The notes beneath the pieces were generated by a model, which was not told where the DNA came from, ran no database searches, and saw only the letters and a program-made list of their open reading frames with translations. DNA of 55,141 nucleotides, from the NCBI GenBank assembly GCA_001770415.1, contig MEQX01000097.1, positions 1 through 55,141 of the forward strand, written 5' to 3'. Source of the stretch: Betaproteobacteria bacterium RIFCSPLOWO2_02_FULL_63_19. GTDB lineage: Bacteria; Pseudomonadota; Gammaproteobacteria; Burkholderiales; SG8-39. The translations under genes and the position numbers were made by a program. Shown here piece by piece: positions 34,421 through 42,300 of the stretch. Position 1 is the stretch's first letter; each line of letters opens with the position of its first letter.

Positions 34421-36397
34421 ATGCTTACGCCCAAGCTTTTCGAGCCGATCACCATCGGTGGCATCCGGATCAAGAACCGGCTCAACATGCCCCCGATGCA
34501 TACCAATCTCGGCAACGAGCACGACGGCATCACCGACGAGGGCATTGATTTCTATGCGGCCCGCGCAAAAGGCGGCTTCGGCCTCATCGGCGTGGGCATC
34601 ATCGACGCCTGGTATGTCGAGGGCGCGGGCAGCCCGCTTGAATTCTTTCTGGAAAATGATCGCCACATCGCGAATTACGCGCGCTGCGTGGAAGCGGTCA
34701 AGAAGTTCGGGGCGGTACCCTACGCGCAGGTTGGCGTGCGGCGGCTTTTCCCCGTGCAGACCATGCACCAGAAAAATCACCCGACCCTGGCCGATTTTCC
34801 GGCAGAGAAAATCGATGAGATGGTCCAAGCGGTAGTCGACACGGCGGTGCGCGCGGCAAAGGCAGGCTTCCCCGCCGTCGACATCCTCGGCATTGGCGGC
34901 AGTGCTCACAGCATCTTCCTGTCGCAGGTATTCAATGACCGGACCGACAAGTGGGGAGGCAGCCCGGAAAACAGGCTGCGGTTCGCGATCGAGACCGTGC
35001 AAGGTATCAAGCGGGCGCTTGGCCGGGATTTCCCGGTCTTCTACCGCCTGCATGGCAGCGAGTTCCTGAAGGGTGGCTACAGCGTCGAGCGCGCGGTCGA
35101 GAACGCGAGGGCGCTTGTGCAGGCGGGGGTCTGCTATTTCAACGTTTCCGGAGGCGGCCACGCGACCTCGGTGCCGCAGCTCACACCGAATGTTCCGCAC
35201 GCCGCGTACGCGTTCCTCGCAGCGGAAGTCAAGCGCGCAGTAGACGTTCCGGTCGCAGCTTCCAACCGGAACAACCGCCCGGTCGAGGCAGAGGCGATCC
35301 TGCGCCAGGGCTGGGCGGACATGATCAGCCTTGGACGACAGTCGCTTGCCGATGCGGAGTGGCCCAACAAGGTCGCGCGCGGAGAATACGAGGAACTGCG
35401 GCTGTGCATAGCCTGCAACGAGTGTCTCGATATCACCGTCATTCACAACCAGCCCGTACATTGCCTGGTCAACCCGCGGCAGGGCGTGGTGTCGGAGGTC
35501 GAGGAAATGTCGCCGGCCGCGAAACGCAAGAAGGTGATCGTGATCGGAGGAGGGGTCACCGGCCTGCAGGCCGCGCTCAGTTGCGCAGAGCGAGGACACC
35601 AGGTAACACTGTTCGAGAAGAAGCCCTGGCTTGGAGGCATGTGGCACCATGCGTCCTATCCTTGGGGGCGCGAGGAGTTGTTCATGTTCCTCGAATGGCT
35701 CGTGCACAGCGTGCGTCGCGCGGGGATTGATATTCGGCTCGGTGTGGAGGCGAACGAGACCAACCTGCGGGCAGAACGACCGGATGCCATTATCGTATCG
35801 ACGGGAAGCGATCCGGTCATTCCCGATATTCCTGGCGTGGACCGTCCCAACGTGGTGCCGGCGATTCGTGCGCTGGCGGGCAACACCGAAATCGGCAAGA
35901 AGGTCGTGATCATCGGGGGAGGCGGCATCGGCGCCGAAATCGCCGCTCATCTCGCCAGGCGCTGGACGTTGCGGCCGGAAGTGGTCGAGTTTCTGAAGGA
36001 GTACGATGCCTTGGATCCGGCGAGCCCGCATTACGAGAAGCGCGGCCACGAAGTAACCTTGGTGACGCGGCAGAACCGCCCGGGCGGCACCATAGGTGGC
36101 GGAACGCGCTGGGTCGTCGTGAAGGAACTGGAGCACGCCGGCGTCAGAACCGTCAACGGGGTCGTTACGCGGTGCATCACCGATGAGGGCGTCGTTGTCT
36201 CGCGGCGCGGGGAGGATCAGTTGCTCGAAGCGGACACCGTGCTGCTCGCGGCCGGGCTCAGGCCGAACCTGCAGCTATACGAATCGCTGAAAGAAAAGAA
36301 TCTGGCGCCGGAAATCTACCCCGTCGGCGATCCGCAGCTTGCGAGCCATGCCATACACACCGTCAAGGAGGCATTCAAGTTGGCATTGCGTATCTAG
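34421..36397 (+). CDS. NADH:flavin oxidoreductase/2,4-dienoyl-CoA reductase family protein with Fe-S and FAD domains
   Basis: ATG 34421 (MLTPKLFEPITIGGIRIKNR) gives 658 residues; the frame is open upstream inside the ligase gene. The FMN barrel spans about 1-330. The Fe-S motif CIACNECLD...CLV has C-x2-C-x2-C-x12-C spacing, as in trimethylamine dehydrogenase rather than E. coli FadH. VIVIGGGVTGLQAAL and KVVIIGGGGIGAEIAAHL are the two dinucleotide-binding loops. In the barrel, the usual HxxHGYL before FLSP reads LGIGGSAHSIFLSQ, so the substrate-binding His pair is missing. It likely reduces an enoyl- or aromatic-derived CoA ester; the substrate is unknown. Confidence 0.82.
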   Translation: MLTPKLFEPITIGGIRIKNRLNMPPMHTNLGNEHDGITDEGIDFYAARAKGGFGLIGVGIIDAWYVEGAGSPLEFFLENDRHIANYARCVEAVKKFGAVPYAQVGVRRLFPVQTMHQKNHPTLADFPAEKIDEMVQAVVDTAVRAAKAGFPAVDILGIGGSAHSIFLSQVFNDRTDKWGGSPENRLRFAIETVQGIKRALGRDFPVFYRLHGSEFLKGGYSVERAVENARALVQAGVCYFNVSGGGHATSVPQLTPNVPHAAYAFLAAEVKRAVDVPVAASNRNNRPVEAEAILRQGWADMISLGRQSLADAEWPNKVARGEYEELRLCIACNECLDITVIHNQPVHCLVNPRQGVVSEVEEMSPAAKRKKVIVIGGGVTGLQAALSCAERGHQVTLFEKKPWLGGMWHHASYPWGREELFMFLEWLVHSVRRAGIDIRLGVEANETNLRAERPDAIIVSTGSDPVIPDIPGVDRPNVVPAIRALAGNTEIGKKVVIIGGGGIGAEIAAHLARRWTLRPEVVEFLKEYDALDPASPHYEKRGHEVTLVTRQNRPGGTIGGGTRWVVVKELEHAGVRTVNGVVTRCITDEGVVVSRRGEDQLLEADTVLLAAGLRPNLQLYESLKEKNLAPEIYPVGDPQLASHAIHTVKEAFKLALRI

Positions 36398-36428
36398 CCC
36401 CGTAGGAGCTCGGCGCATCGAGCCGAAA

Positions 36429-36463
36429 TCGGGAGCAGTTCGCTTCTTTTTTCTTGCTCCCGA
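36429..36463. terminator. Hairpin between convergent genes
   Basis: TCGGGAGCA (36429-36437) and TGCTCCCGA (36455-36463) form a perfect nine-pair stem with a T-rich 17-base loop. It lies between the reductase and the convergent dctM gene and could work in both directions. T-runs lie within the loop rather than after the stem, so it is not a textbook terminator. Confidence 0.5.
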
Positions 36464-36496
36464 GGATGTCATCTGACGTGATGCTTGCGCGGCTTG

Positions 36497-37813
36497 TTAG
36501 GCGACCCCTGCAAGCCAGGTGGTAGTTATGGGGAACGCGATGATAATCCCGATTCGTACCAGGTCCGAAAGGAAGAACGGGACAATGCCCTTGAACGAAT
36601 CGGTCATCGACACGCCTCTGGCCATGGAATTGATCACGTAGACGTTGATGCCTATCGGCGGTGTGATCAGGCCGACTTCGACGACACACAGAACGATGAT
36701 GCCGAACCAGATGATGACCGCCTCCGGCGAAAGGCCGAAATCCAGCGCCAGCATCACCGGCAGGAATACCGGCACGGTGACCAGGATCATCGCCAGTGCG
36801 TCCATCACGCAGCCTAGGACGAGGTAGAGACCGACGATGATCAGCAAAACCGCAAAGGGGGAAAAGCCGAGTTCGCCAATCCACTCGGCCAATGTTTGTG
36901 GCAACTGCGACAGCGCGAGAAACGAAGAATAGAACTCGGCCCCGATCAGGATCAGGAATATCATGCCGGTGATTTTTGCGGTTTCCAGCAGCGCGGCCTT
37001 GAATCCGTCGAACCTCATGCCTCCGACTGCCCAAGAAAGGCATCCGGTCGCGGCTGCGCCCACCGCCGCGCCTTCGGTCGGGGTAAAGACGCCCAGATAG
37101 ATGCCACCGACCACTGCCCCGAAAATAACGACCACCGGCCAAATCGCATTGAGACTGCGAAATCGATCGCTCCAGTCGACTCGTCCAGCCGCAGGACCGG
37201 CCGCTGGACGCACCCGGACATACGCCCAGACGGCGATGCCGTAGCCGGCAGTGGCAATAATGCCGGGGATCATCGCTGCCAGAAACAGATGCACCAGCGA
37301 CTGCTCGGTGAGGATCGCGTAGATCACCAGGATGATCGACGGAGGAATCAGGATGCCGAGCGTGCCACCGGCAGCAAGGACCCCGGTTGTCAGTGCGCCC
37401 GAGTACCCAAATCGGCGCATTTCCGGCATGGCGATTGCGGCCATCGTGGCACCGGTTGCAATCGATGATCCGCAAATGGCGCCGAACGCAGCGCAACCAC
37501 CTATCGTCGCCATCGCCAAGCCGCCGCGAAAATGGCCTACCCACGCGCGCGCCGCCGTATAGAGCGCGCTGCTGATGCTGCCGTTGGCCGCGAACTGGCC
37601 CATCAGGACAAACAGCGGAATCACCGTCAGTTCGTGGTTTGCGACCCGGGAATACGGCGCGTCAGCCATCAACGAAAGCAGCGGCTGCCACCCGGCTAGC
37701 ATGCCGAAGCCAAGCGCGCCGGAAACGAACATCGATATCGCAATAGGCATACGCGCGACGATGAGCGCCATCATCAGCGCGAACAGAACCGCACCCAGTT
37801 CCAGGTTGCTCAT
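36497..37813 (-). CDS. dctM: TRAP transporter large permease (DctM family)
   Basis: ATG 37813 (MSNLELGAVLFALMMALIVA) gives 438 residues and overlaps the dctQ stop; longer starts are inside dctQ. About 12 membrane helices can be traced. GAICGSSIATGATMAAIAMPEM, LGILIPPSIILVIYAI and LITPPIGINVYVIN are DctM signatures. Together with DctQ and DctP it imports organic acids with a sodium gradient across the inner membrane. It is the last gene of its run. Confidence 0.9.
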   Translation of the reverse strand: MSNLELGAVLFALMMALIVARMPIAISMFVSGALGFGMLAGWQPLLSLMADAPYSRVANHELTVIPLFVLMGQFAANGSISSALYTAARAWVGHFRGGLAMATIGGCAAFGAICGSSIATGATMAAIAMPEMRRFGYSGALTTGVLAAGGTLGILIPPSIILVIYAILTEQSLVHLFLAAMIPGIIATAGYGIAVWAYVRVRPAAGPAAGRVDWSDRFRSLNAIWPVVVIFGAVVGGIYLGVFTPTEGAAVGAAATGCLSWAVGGMRFDGFKAALLETAKITGMIFLILIGAEFYSSFLALSQLPQTLAEWIGELGFSPFAVLLIIVGLYLVLGCVMDALAMILVTVPVFLPVMLALDFGLSPEAVIIWFGIIVLCVVEVGLITPPIGINVYVINSMARGVSMTDSFKGIVPFFLSDLVRIGIIIAFPITTTWLAGVA

Positions 37814-38352
37814 CGCCACAGCGCCCGGATTCCCCGGGTGATTCGCCACAGACAGACCAGCGCTACCAGCCCCATCGACAGCACCGCGACTCCGTAGCCC
37901 CACCACAGCGGGATGCGGATCATGATGCTGGTTTCACCGCTTGCGAACTTGTCGGCAAATCCGTGGCCGAGCCGCCAGGCCAGAATCGCCGCGGCCAATG
38001 CGAACACAAGATCGTGAAAAACGTCCAGCGCTACTCTATAGCGTTCGGGAAGCGCCGCAGTAAAGAACTCGGCGGTAATGTTGCCTTGAGCCGCATGCGT
38101 GTACGGAAAAAACAGGAACACCGCCACACCGCACAGTATCTCGACAAGCTCGTAGTCACCCGGCACCGGCATTCCGAAACCATAGCGGCCGGTGACGCTA
38201 ATTATCGTCACCAGTACCGAAGCGAGCAAAACCGCCGCACCTGCCATGGCAAGCCATCGCATGGTACGGTCCATGAAATCCCGCGGCCCGGCGGCCCGAG
38301 CGTGGGCGCCGGCCGCGGGCACTTGCGTCGCAACGCCCGTGTCGCGGGTCAC
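37810..38352 (-). CDS. dctQ: TRAP transporter small permease (DctQ family)
   Basis: This 180-residue membrane protein begins at GTG 38352, three bases after the dctP stop; a later ATG at 38274 (MDRTMRWLAMAG) would give a shorter product and is possible. Four hydrophobic segments are visible (AMAGAAVLLASVLVTIIS, EILCGVAVFLFFPY, LVFALAAAILAW and VAVLSMGLVALVCLW). QGNITAEFFTAALP is family-typical. DctQ bridges the periplasmic receptor and DctM. Confidence 0.85.
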   Translation of the reverse strand: MTRDTGVATQVPAAGAHARAAGPRDFMDRTMRWLAMAGAAVLLASVLVTIISVTGRYGFGMPVPGDYELVEILCGVAVFLFFPYTHAAQGNITAEFFTAALPERYRVALDVFHDLVFALAAAILAWRLGHGFADKFASGETSIMIRIPLWWGYGVAVLSMGLVALVCLWRITRGIRALWR

Positions 38353-38355
38353 CGG

Positions 38356-39426
38356 CTATTTCTTGCGCTTCGCCTCGATTGCCCTGTACTTGGCGACCAG
38401 CTGTTCCGCGTCATCAATCATCTGGCGGCCTGGCAGCCCCTTCCCGTTCATTTCCTTGATCCAGGCATCGTAGACAGGCTGGCTCGCCTTGCGCCAGCGG
38501 GCCTCTTCTGCGCTCGAGATCACGATGATCTCGTGGCCCAGTTTCTTGGCCTTGCCTTGGCCGCGCAAATCGTCCTTCGCCCAGCGGCGGCCGAATTCGA
38601 GCGCGAGCCACTCGCCGGAATTGGCGTCGAACACCTTCTTCAGATCCGGCGGCAGCTTCGCGTAACTGTTCTTGTTCATCAGTACCGCCAGCGTGGGCTC
38701 GTGCAGCGTAGCCTCGACATGGTACTTGCCGACATCGATGGTGCGGATCGCAAGCGCGATCGACCAGGGCAGCACTGCGCCGTCGACGACATTGCGCATC
38801 AGCGCCTCGGTAACTTTCAGGCTGGGGATCGGGACCGGAACCGCGCCCAGCGATTTTAGCGCGGCGGTGGACAGGCGCGAAGGAGTTCGGATCTTGAGTC
38901 CCTTGAAGTCCTCGAGTTTCTCTAGTCTGTGTTCCTTCATGTGGATGACGCCCGGGCCCGCCGAGTGAAACACGATCGGATGCACCTGGCTCCACTCCTT
39001 CTTGCCCCATTTCGTCACGAACGCATTGATCGCAGCGGAAGCGACGGGCGTTGAGGCACCGATGAACGGCAACTCGAACGCGGAGGTGACCGGGAACAGG
39101 CCTGCGGTATAACCCGGGAGCGTGAAGATAAGATCAACGACCCCGGTGCGGACTTGGTCATAGAGATCCGGGGGTTTGCCGCCGAGTTGCATCGAACCAT
39201 ACATGGTGATCTTGACCTTGCCGCCCGAGTCTTTCTCCACCTTTTTCGCCCACCACGCCATGGACTTGAACGATCCCGCGACCGGCGGCACGTGCGTGTG
39301 AAAGCGCAGGTTTACCGTCTGGGCAACGGCAGGCGTCGTGCAGAGCATGGCGATGCCTAGCGCTGCCGCGGATGCGCCCGCCGCAACGCGGATTGAGCAT
39401 CGAGCGGACTTTCTTGGAGTTTGCAT
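38356..39426 (-). CDS. dctP: TRAP transporter substrate-binding protein (DctP family)
   Basis: The 356-residue protein has a signal peptide (AAGASAAALGIAMLCTTPAVAQ, cleaved near AVA-Q). The mature part includes LRFHTHVPPVAGSF, VRTGVVDLIFTLPGYTAGLFP and FKGLKIRTPSRLS, where the arginine normally clamps the ligand carboxylate. Ligand identity cannot be read from sequence; family members bind C4-dicarboxylates, aromatic acids and 2-oxo acids. Its neighbours (thioesterase, IorA/B) suggest an aromatic or 2-oxo acid. It starts the dctPQM run. Confidence 0.9.
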   Translation of the reverse strand: MQTPRKSARCSIRVAAGASAAALGIAMLCTTPAVAQTVNLRFHTHVPPVAGSFKSMAWWAKKVEKDSGGKVKITMYGSMQLGGKPPDLYDQVRTGVVDLIFTLPGYTAGLFPVTSAFELPFIGASTPVASAAINAFVTKWGKKEWSQVHPIVFHSAGPGVIHMKEHRLEKLEDFKGLKIRTPSRLSTAALKSLGAVPVPIPSLKVTEALMRNVVDGAVLPWSIALAIRTIDVGKYHVEATLHEPTLAVLMNKNSYAKLPPDLKKVFDANSGEWLALEFGRRWAKDDLRGQGKAKKLGHEIIVISSAEEARWRKASQPVYDAWIKEMNGKGLPGRQMIDDAEQLVAKYRAIEAKRKK

Positions 39427-39493
39427 AGTCGACCTCCACCTGAAAAAAAGGGGTTGCGCAGGGTCTAGTTTCGCTCATTTCTTGCTGTGATGC

Positions 39494-39529
39494 ACCCCCT
39501 GTCTTCGCGGTCTTGCTCCGACAAGGGGT
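39494..39529. repeat. Imperfect inverted repeat upstream of dctP
   Basis: ACCCCCTGTC (39494-39503) and GACAAGGGGT (39520-39529) match with a single mismatch and flank 16 bases. The site lies 68 bases before the dctP start in a 208-base gap, a sensible position for an operator; the regulator is unknown. Confidence 0.35.
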
Positions 39530-39634
39530 ATTGCTTGTCTACTCGGCGTCAAATCGACAAAGCCGGCTGCAAACAGAAACGATCGAGCTGCGGGATCACC
39601 GATATAACGCTGACCGCGATGGCACAGTGAGCCG

Positions 39635-40051
39635 CTACATGAAGCGCGCCATCTTCTCGCGCAGTTCCTCGGAGATGGCCACCGGACGATATGATTCGGT
39701 GGACAGAAAGCACAGCACGTGGCGGGTACGCCAGCGCAGTTCGCCGTCCACCGTACCGGTTTCCCGCAGGTGGAACGACGTGCGCCCGAGCTTCGTTACG
39801 ATGAGTTCCAGCTTCAGATGCTCGCCGTAGCGGCAAGGCTTGATGAATTCGCACTGGATATCGATGGTCGGCGTGCCGATGTGGGCCCGCATCATCAGAT
39901 CGGCGTAGGAGGTGGCCATCCCTATCGTGAACCAGTCTTCGACCAGCGAGTTGATCAGGTCGAAGAACTCGGGAAAATAAACGATCCCGGCCGGGTCGCA
40001 GTTCGAAAAACGGATCGGTACCTCGACACTGAAGGCTTGCGTCACGGTCAC
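39635..40051 (-). CDS. 4-hydroxybenzoyl-CoA thioesterase-like hotdog protein
   Basis: This 138-residue protein has RFSNCDPAGIVYFPEFFDL, where the aspartate of the D-P-A-G-I-V-Y motif is catalytic in 4HBT thioesterases. The rest (ECEFIKP-like QCEFIKPCRYGEHLKLEL, GRTSFHLRETGTV) follows the hotdog fold. It cleaves acyl- or aroyl-CoA in the cytoplasm. It lies 67 bases after the second iorA gene and may release CoA from the acyl-CoA made by the ior complex, or prevent CoA trapping. Confidence 0.85.
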   Translation of the reverse strand: MTVTQAFSVEVPIRFSNCDPAGIVYFPEFFDLINSLVEDWFTIGMATSYADLMMRAHIGTPTIDIQCEFIKPCRYGEHLKLELIVTKLGRTSFHLRETGTVDGELRWRTRHVLCFLSTESYRPVAISEELREKMARFM

Positions 40052-40118
40052 GCTCCTCGGTCTCTCGTGATCGGGAAGAGCATAAATCCCGCGTCGAGCA
40101 CGGCGAAAGTGCGCGCGG

Positions 40119-42290
40119 TCACACCGGCTGCAACCAGCCGATCACTTTTCCCCGGACCCGGTCGATGAACCGGTCCCAGGCGCCGGGGTTCTGTACGATA
40201 TCGACACGGTAGAACGACGGGCACAGGATCGCCGCGTGCGCGACTTCACCGCACAGTCCGCAGCCGACGCACGCGTTGTCTACGTGGGCAACCGGGTCCA
40301 CCTTCAGCGGATCGGCTGATGGTTTCACCGTGAGTGAAGGGCAGCCGGAGAGGCGAATGCACGAATGGTCGCCCGTACAGGTATCGTCATCGACGCCGAA
40401 TCGGGTTCGCAGCACGCGCTCGCCGGACTTGAGCAGCTTCGCGAGTATTGGGCGCATGCGGCGCTGGCGTTCGAGTTGGCATTCGGCCTCGGCAACGATG
40501 ACCTTCAAGCCGGGTTCCTGTGTGGTGAAGGCCTCGCGCAGCGTTTTCACCATGGCCGCGACGCGATAGGTGTACACGGTGCGCAGCCATTTAACGCCGG
40601 CTCCGCGAAGCGTGTTCTCGATGGTCTTGTCGGTGTGGACCGCGCTGTTTTCGCGTGCGATCGCCTTCTCGCCTTCGCTGGGCGATGAGATGACTTCCTG
40701 CGTTCCGGTCGCCGAGGTATAGCCGTTCTTCATTATTAGCAAGACCGCATCGCCGCCATTAAGCAGGTTAGAGGCGACGCCTGACAACAGACCGTTGTGC
40801 CAGAAGCCGCCGTCGCCCATGATCGCCATCGATCGGTTGGACATCATCGGGGCTACGCCTGCGGCGCTCGCGAGGCTCATGCCGTAGCCCAGGATCGAGT
40901 TGCCCTGAGAGAACGGTTCGAACGTGGCGAAGGCGTGACAGCCGATGTCTGCCGCGACGTGCATTTCGCCAATTTCGCGCTTGACGAGTTTCATCGCGGC
41001 AAATACCGGCCGCTCAGGACAGCCGACACAGAATGTGGGTGGCCGCGCAGGCAATGGAGCGCCCAGTAATTCGGCGGCGCGGGCGCGCGCCGCATCGTTC
41101 GACTCGATCCAGCGCATCCCCGACGAGGTGTCGAGGTGCACGGCGTGCTCGCCGAGAAACCGTGCCAAACCGCGCACGATCACCTCGGTAGTGTATTCGC
41201 CCGATTGGATCAGCATGTCCTTGCCGTGCAGATGCGTCTGCCCGAGGTCCCGCAGAGCGGGCTGTTCCGCCGCGCGCCTCAGCAGCGTGGCGATTTCCTG
41301 CTCTATGAATTCCGGCATGCCTTCCTCCAGGATCAGCACGGCGCGCTTACCGGAGCAGAAGCCGGAAATTTCCTCGGGGATAAGCGGATAGACAACATTT
41401 AGCGCGAGAACCGGCAGCCGGCAGTTTCCGAAGTCGTCCGCCAGGCCCAGCATCCGCAGTGCGCGTTGAAGGCTGTTATACAGCCCGCCCTGGCAGATGA
41501 TACCGAGGTCCGATTCGCTGCCGGCGAACACTTCGTTCAGCGTGTTGTCGCGGATGAACTTGCGTGCCGCAGGCATGCGTACCTCGGCCTTGAGTTTTTC
41601 CTGCCGGAAAGTCGCCGGCGGGTGCGCCAGCCGCTCGTAGTTAAACAGCGGTGGCCCATCAAGCCGATGTCGCGTCGAAACCGCGGGTGCAAGGTTATCG
41701 CGGGCGACGAAGCTGCCCTGCAGATGGCACGCACGTATGCGCAGTTCCACCATAACCGGACTGTTCGAGGCCTCGGAAAGCTCGAAACCTTTTTCCACGG
41801 TGTCGACAATCGTAGTGAGGTTGGGGCGCGGGTCAAGCAACCAGATCGAGGACTTCATCGCGAAGGCGTGGGTGCGTTCCAGCGCCACGCTGGCCCCCTC
41901 TCCGTAATCTTCCCCGGCGATGATCATCGCTCCGCCGACGACGCCGGCCGTGGACAGGTACGACAACGCGTCGGACGCGACGTTGGTTCCAACGATGGAT
42001 TTCCATGTCACCGCGCCCCGCGCTGGATAGTTGATCGACGCGCCGAGCATCGCGGCGGCCGATGCCTCGTTGGTGCATGCCTCGACGTGCACGCCGAGTT
42101 CGTCGAGGTACTCGCCGGCCTGCACCATGACATCGAGCAAGTGCGACACCGGCGCACCCTGGTATCCGCCGACATACGACACGCCCGCCTGCAACAATGC
42201 CTTGGTCACGGCGAGTATGCCTTCGCCGCGGAATTCTTCACCGTCGCCGAGTTTGAGCGACTCGATTTCTTCGTGAAAGGAGATTTCCAA
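40119..42290 (-). CDS. Indolepyruvate ferredoxin oxidoreductase alpha subunit, second copy
   Basis: A TTG start at 42290 with GAGGAA six bases upstream gives 723 residues beginning EISFHEEIESLKLG; the numbering then aligns without gaps with the other copy through residue 55. The N-terminal transketolase-like domain has YVGGYQGAPVSH; the TPP site is MGDGGFWHNG...NGYTSATGTQ; FCVGCPERPVFA joins them. Two Fe-S motifs follow: DTCTGDHSCIRLSGCP and CVGCGLCGEVAHAAILCP. The enzyme oxidises an aryl-2-oxo acid to an acyl-CoA and reduces ferredoxin. An in-frame extension to 42548 overlaps iorB and is rejected. Confidence 0.85.
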   Translation of the reverse strand: MEISFHEEIESLKLGDGEEFRGEGILAVTKALLQAGVSYVGGYQGAPVSHLLDVMVQAGEYLDELGVHVEACTNEASAAAMLGASINYPARGAVTWKSIVGTNVASDALSYLSTAGVVGGAMIIAGEDYGEGASVALERTHAFAMKSSIWLLDPRPNLTTIVDTVEKGFELSEASNSPVMVELRIRACHLQGSFVARDNLAPAVSTRHRLDGPPLFNYERLAHPPATFRQEKLKAEVRMPAARKFIRDNTLNEVFAGSESDLGIICQGGLYNSLQRALRMLGLADDFGNCRLPVLALNVVYPLIPEEISGFCSGKRAVLILEEGMPEFIEQEIATLLRRAAEQPALRDLGQTHLHGKDMLIQSGEYTTEVIVRGLARFLGEHAVHLDTSSGMRWIESNDAARARAAELLGAPLPARPPTFCVGCPERPVFAAMKLVKREIGEMHVAADIGCHAFATFEPFSQGNSILGYGMSLASAAGVAPMMSNRSMAIMGDGGFWHNGLLSGVASNLLNGGDAVLLIMKNGYTSATGTQEVISSPSEGEKAIARENSAVHTDKTIENTLRGAGVKWLRTVYTYRVAAMVKTLREAFTTQEPGLKVIVAEAECQLERQRRMRPILAKLLKSGERVLRTRFGVDDDTCTGDHSCIRLSGCPSLTVKPSADPLKVDPVAHVDNACVGCGLCGEVAHAAILCPSFYRVDIVQNPGAWDRFIDRVRGKVIGWLQPV

Positions 42291-42300
42291 GTTGAGTTCC

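Noticed and set aside
34166..36136. 656-residue antisense frame opposite the flavin reductase
   Set aside because: Overlaps a clear multi-domain enzyme; no recognisable motif; typical GC-rich shadow.
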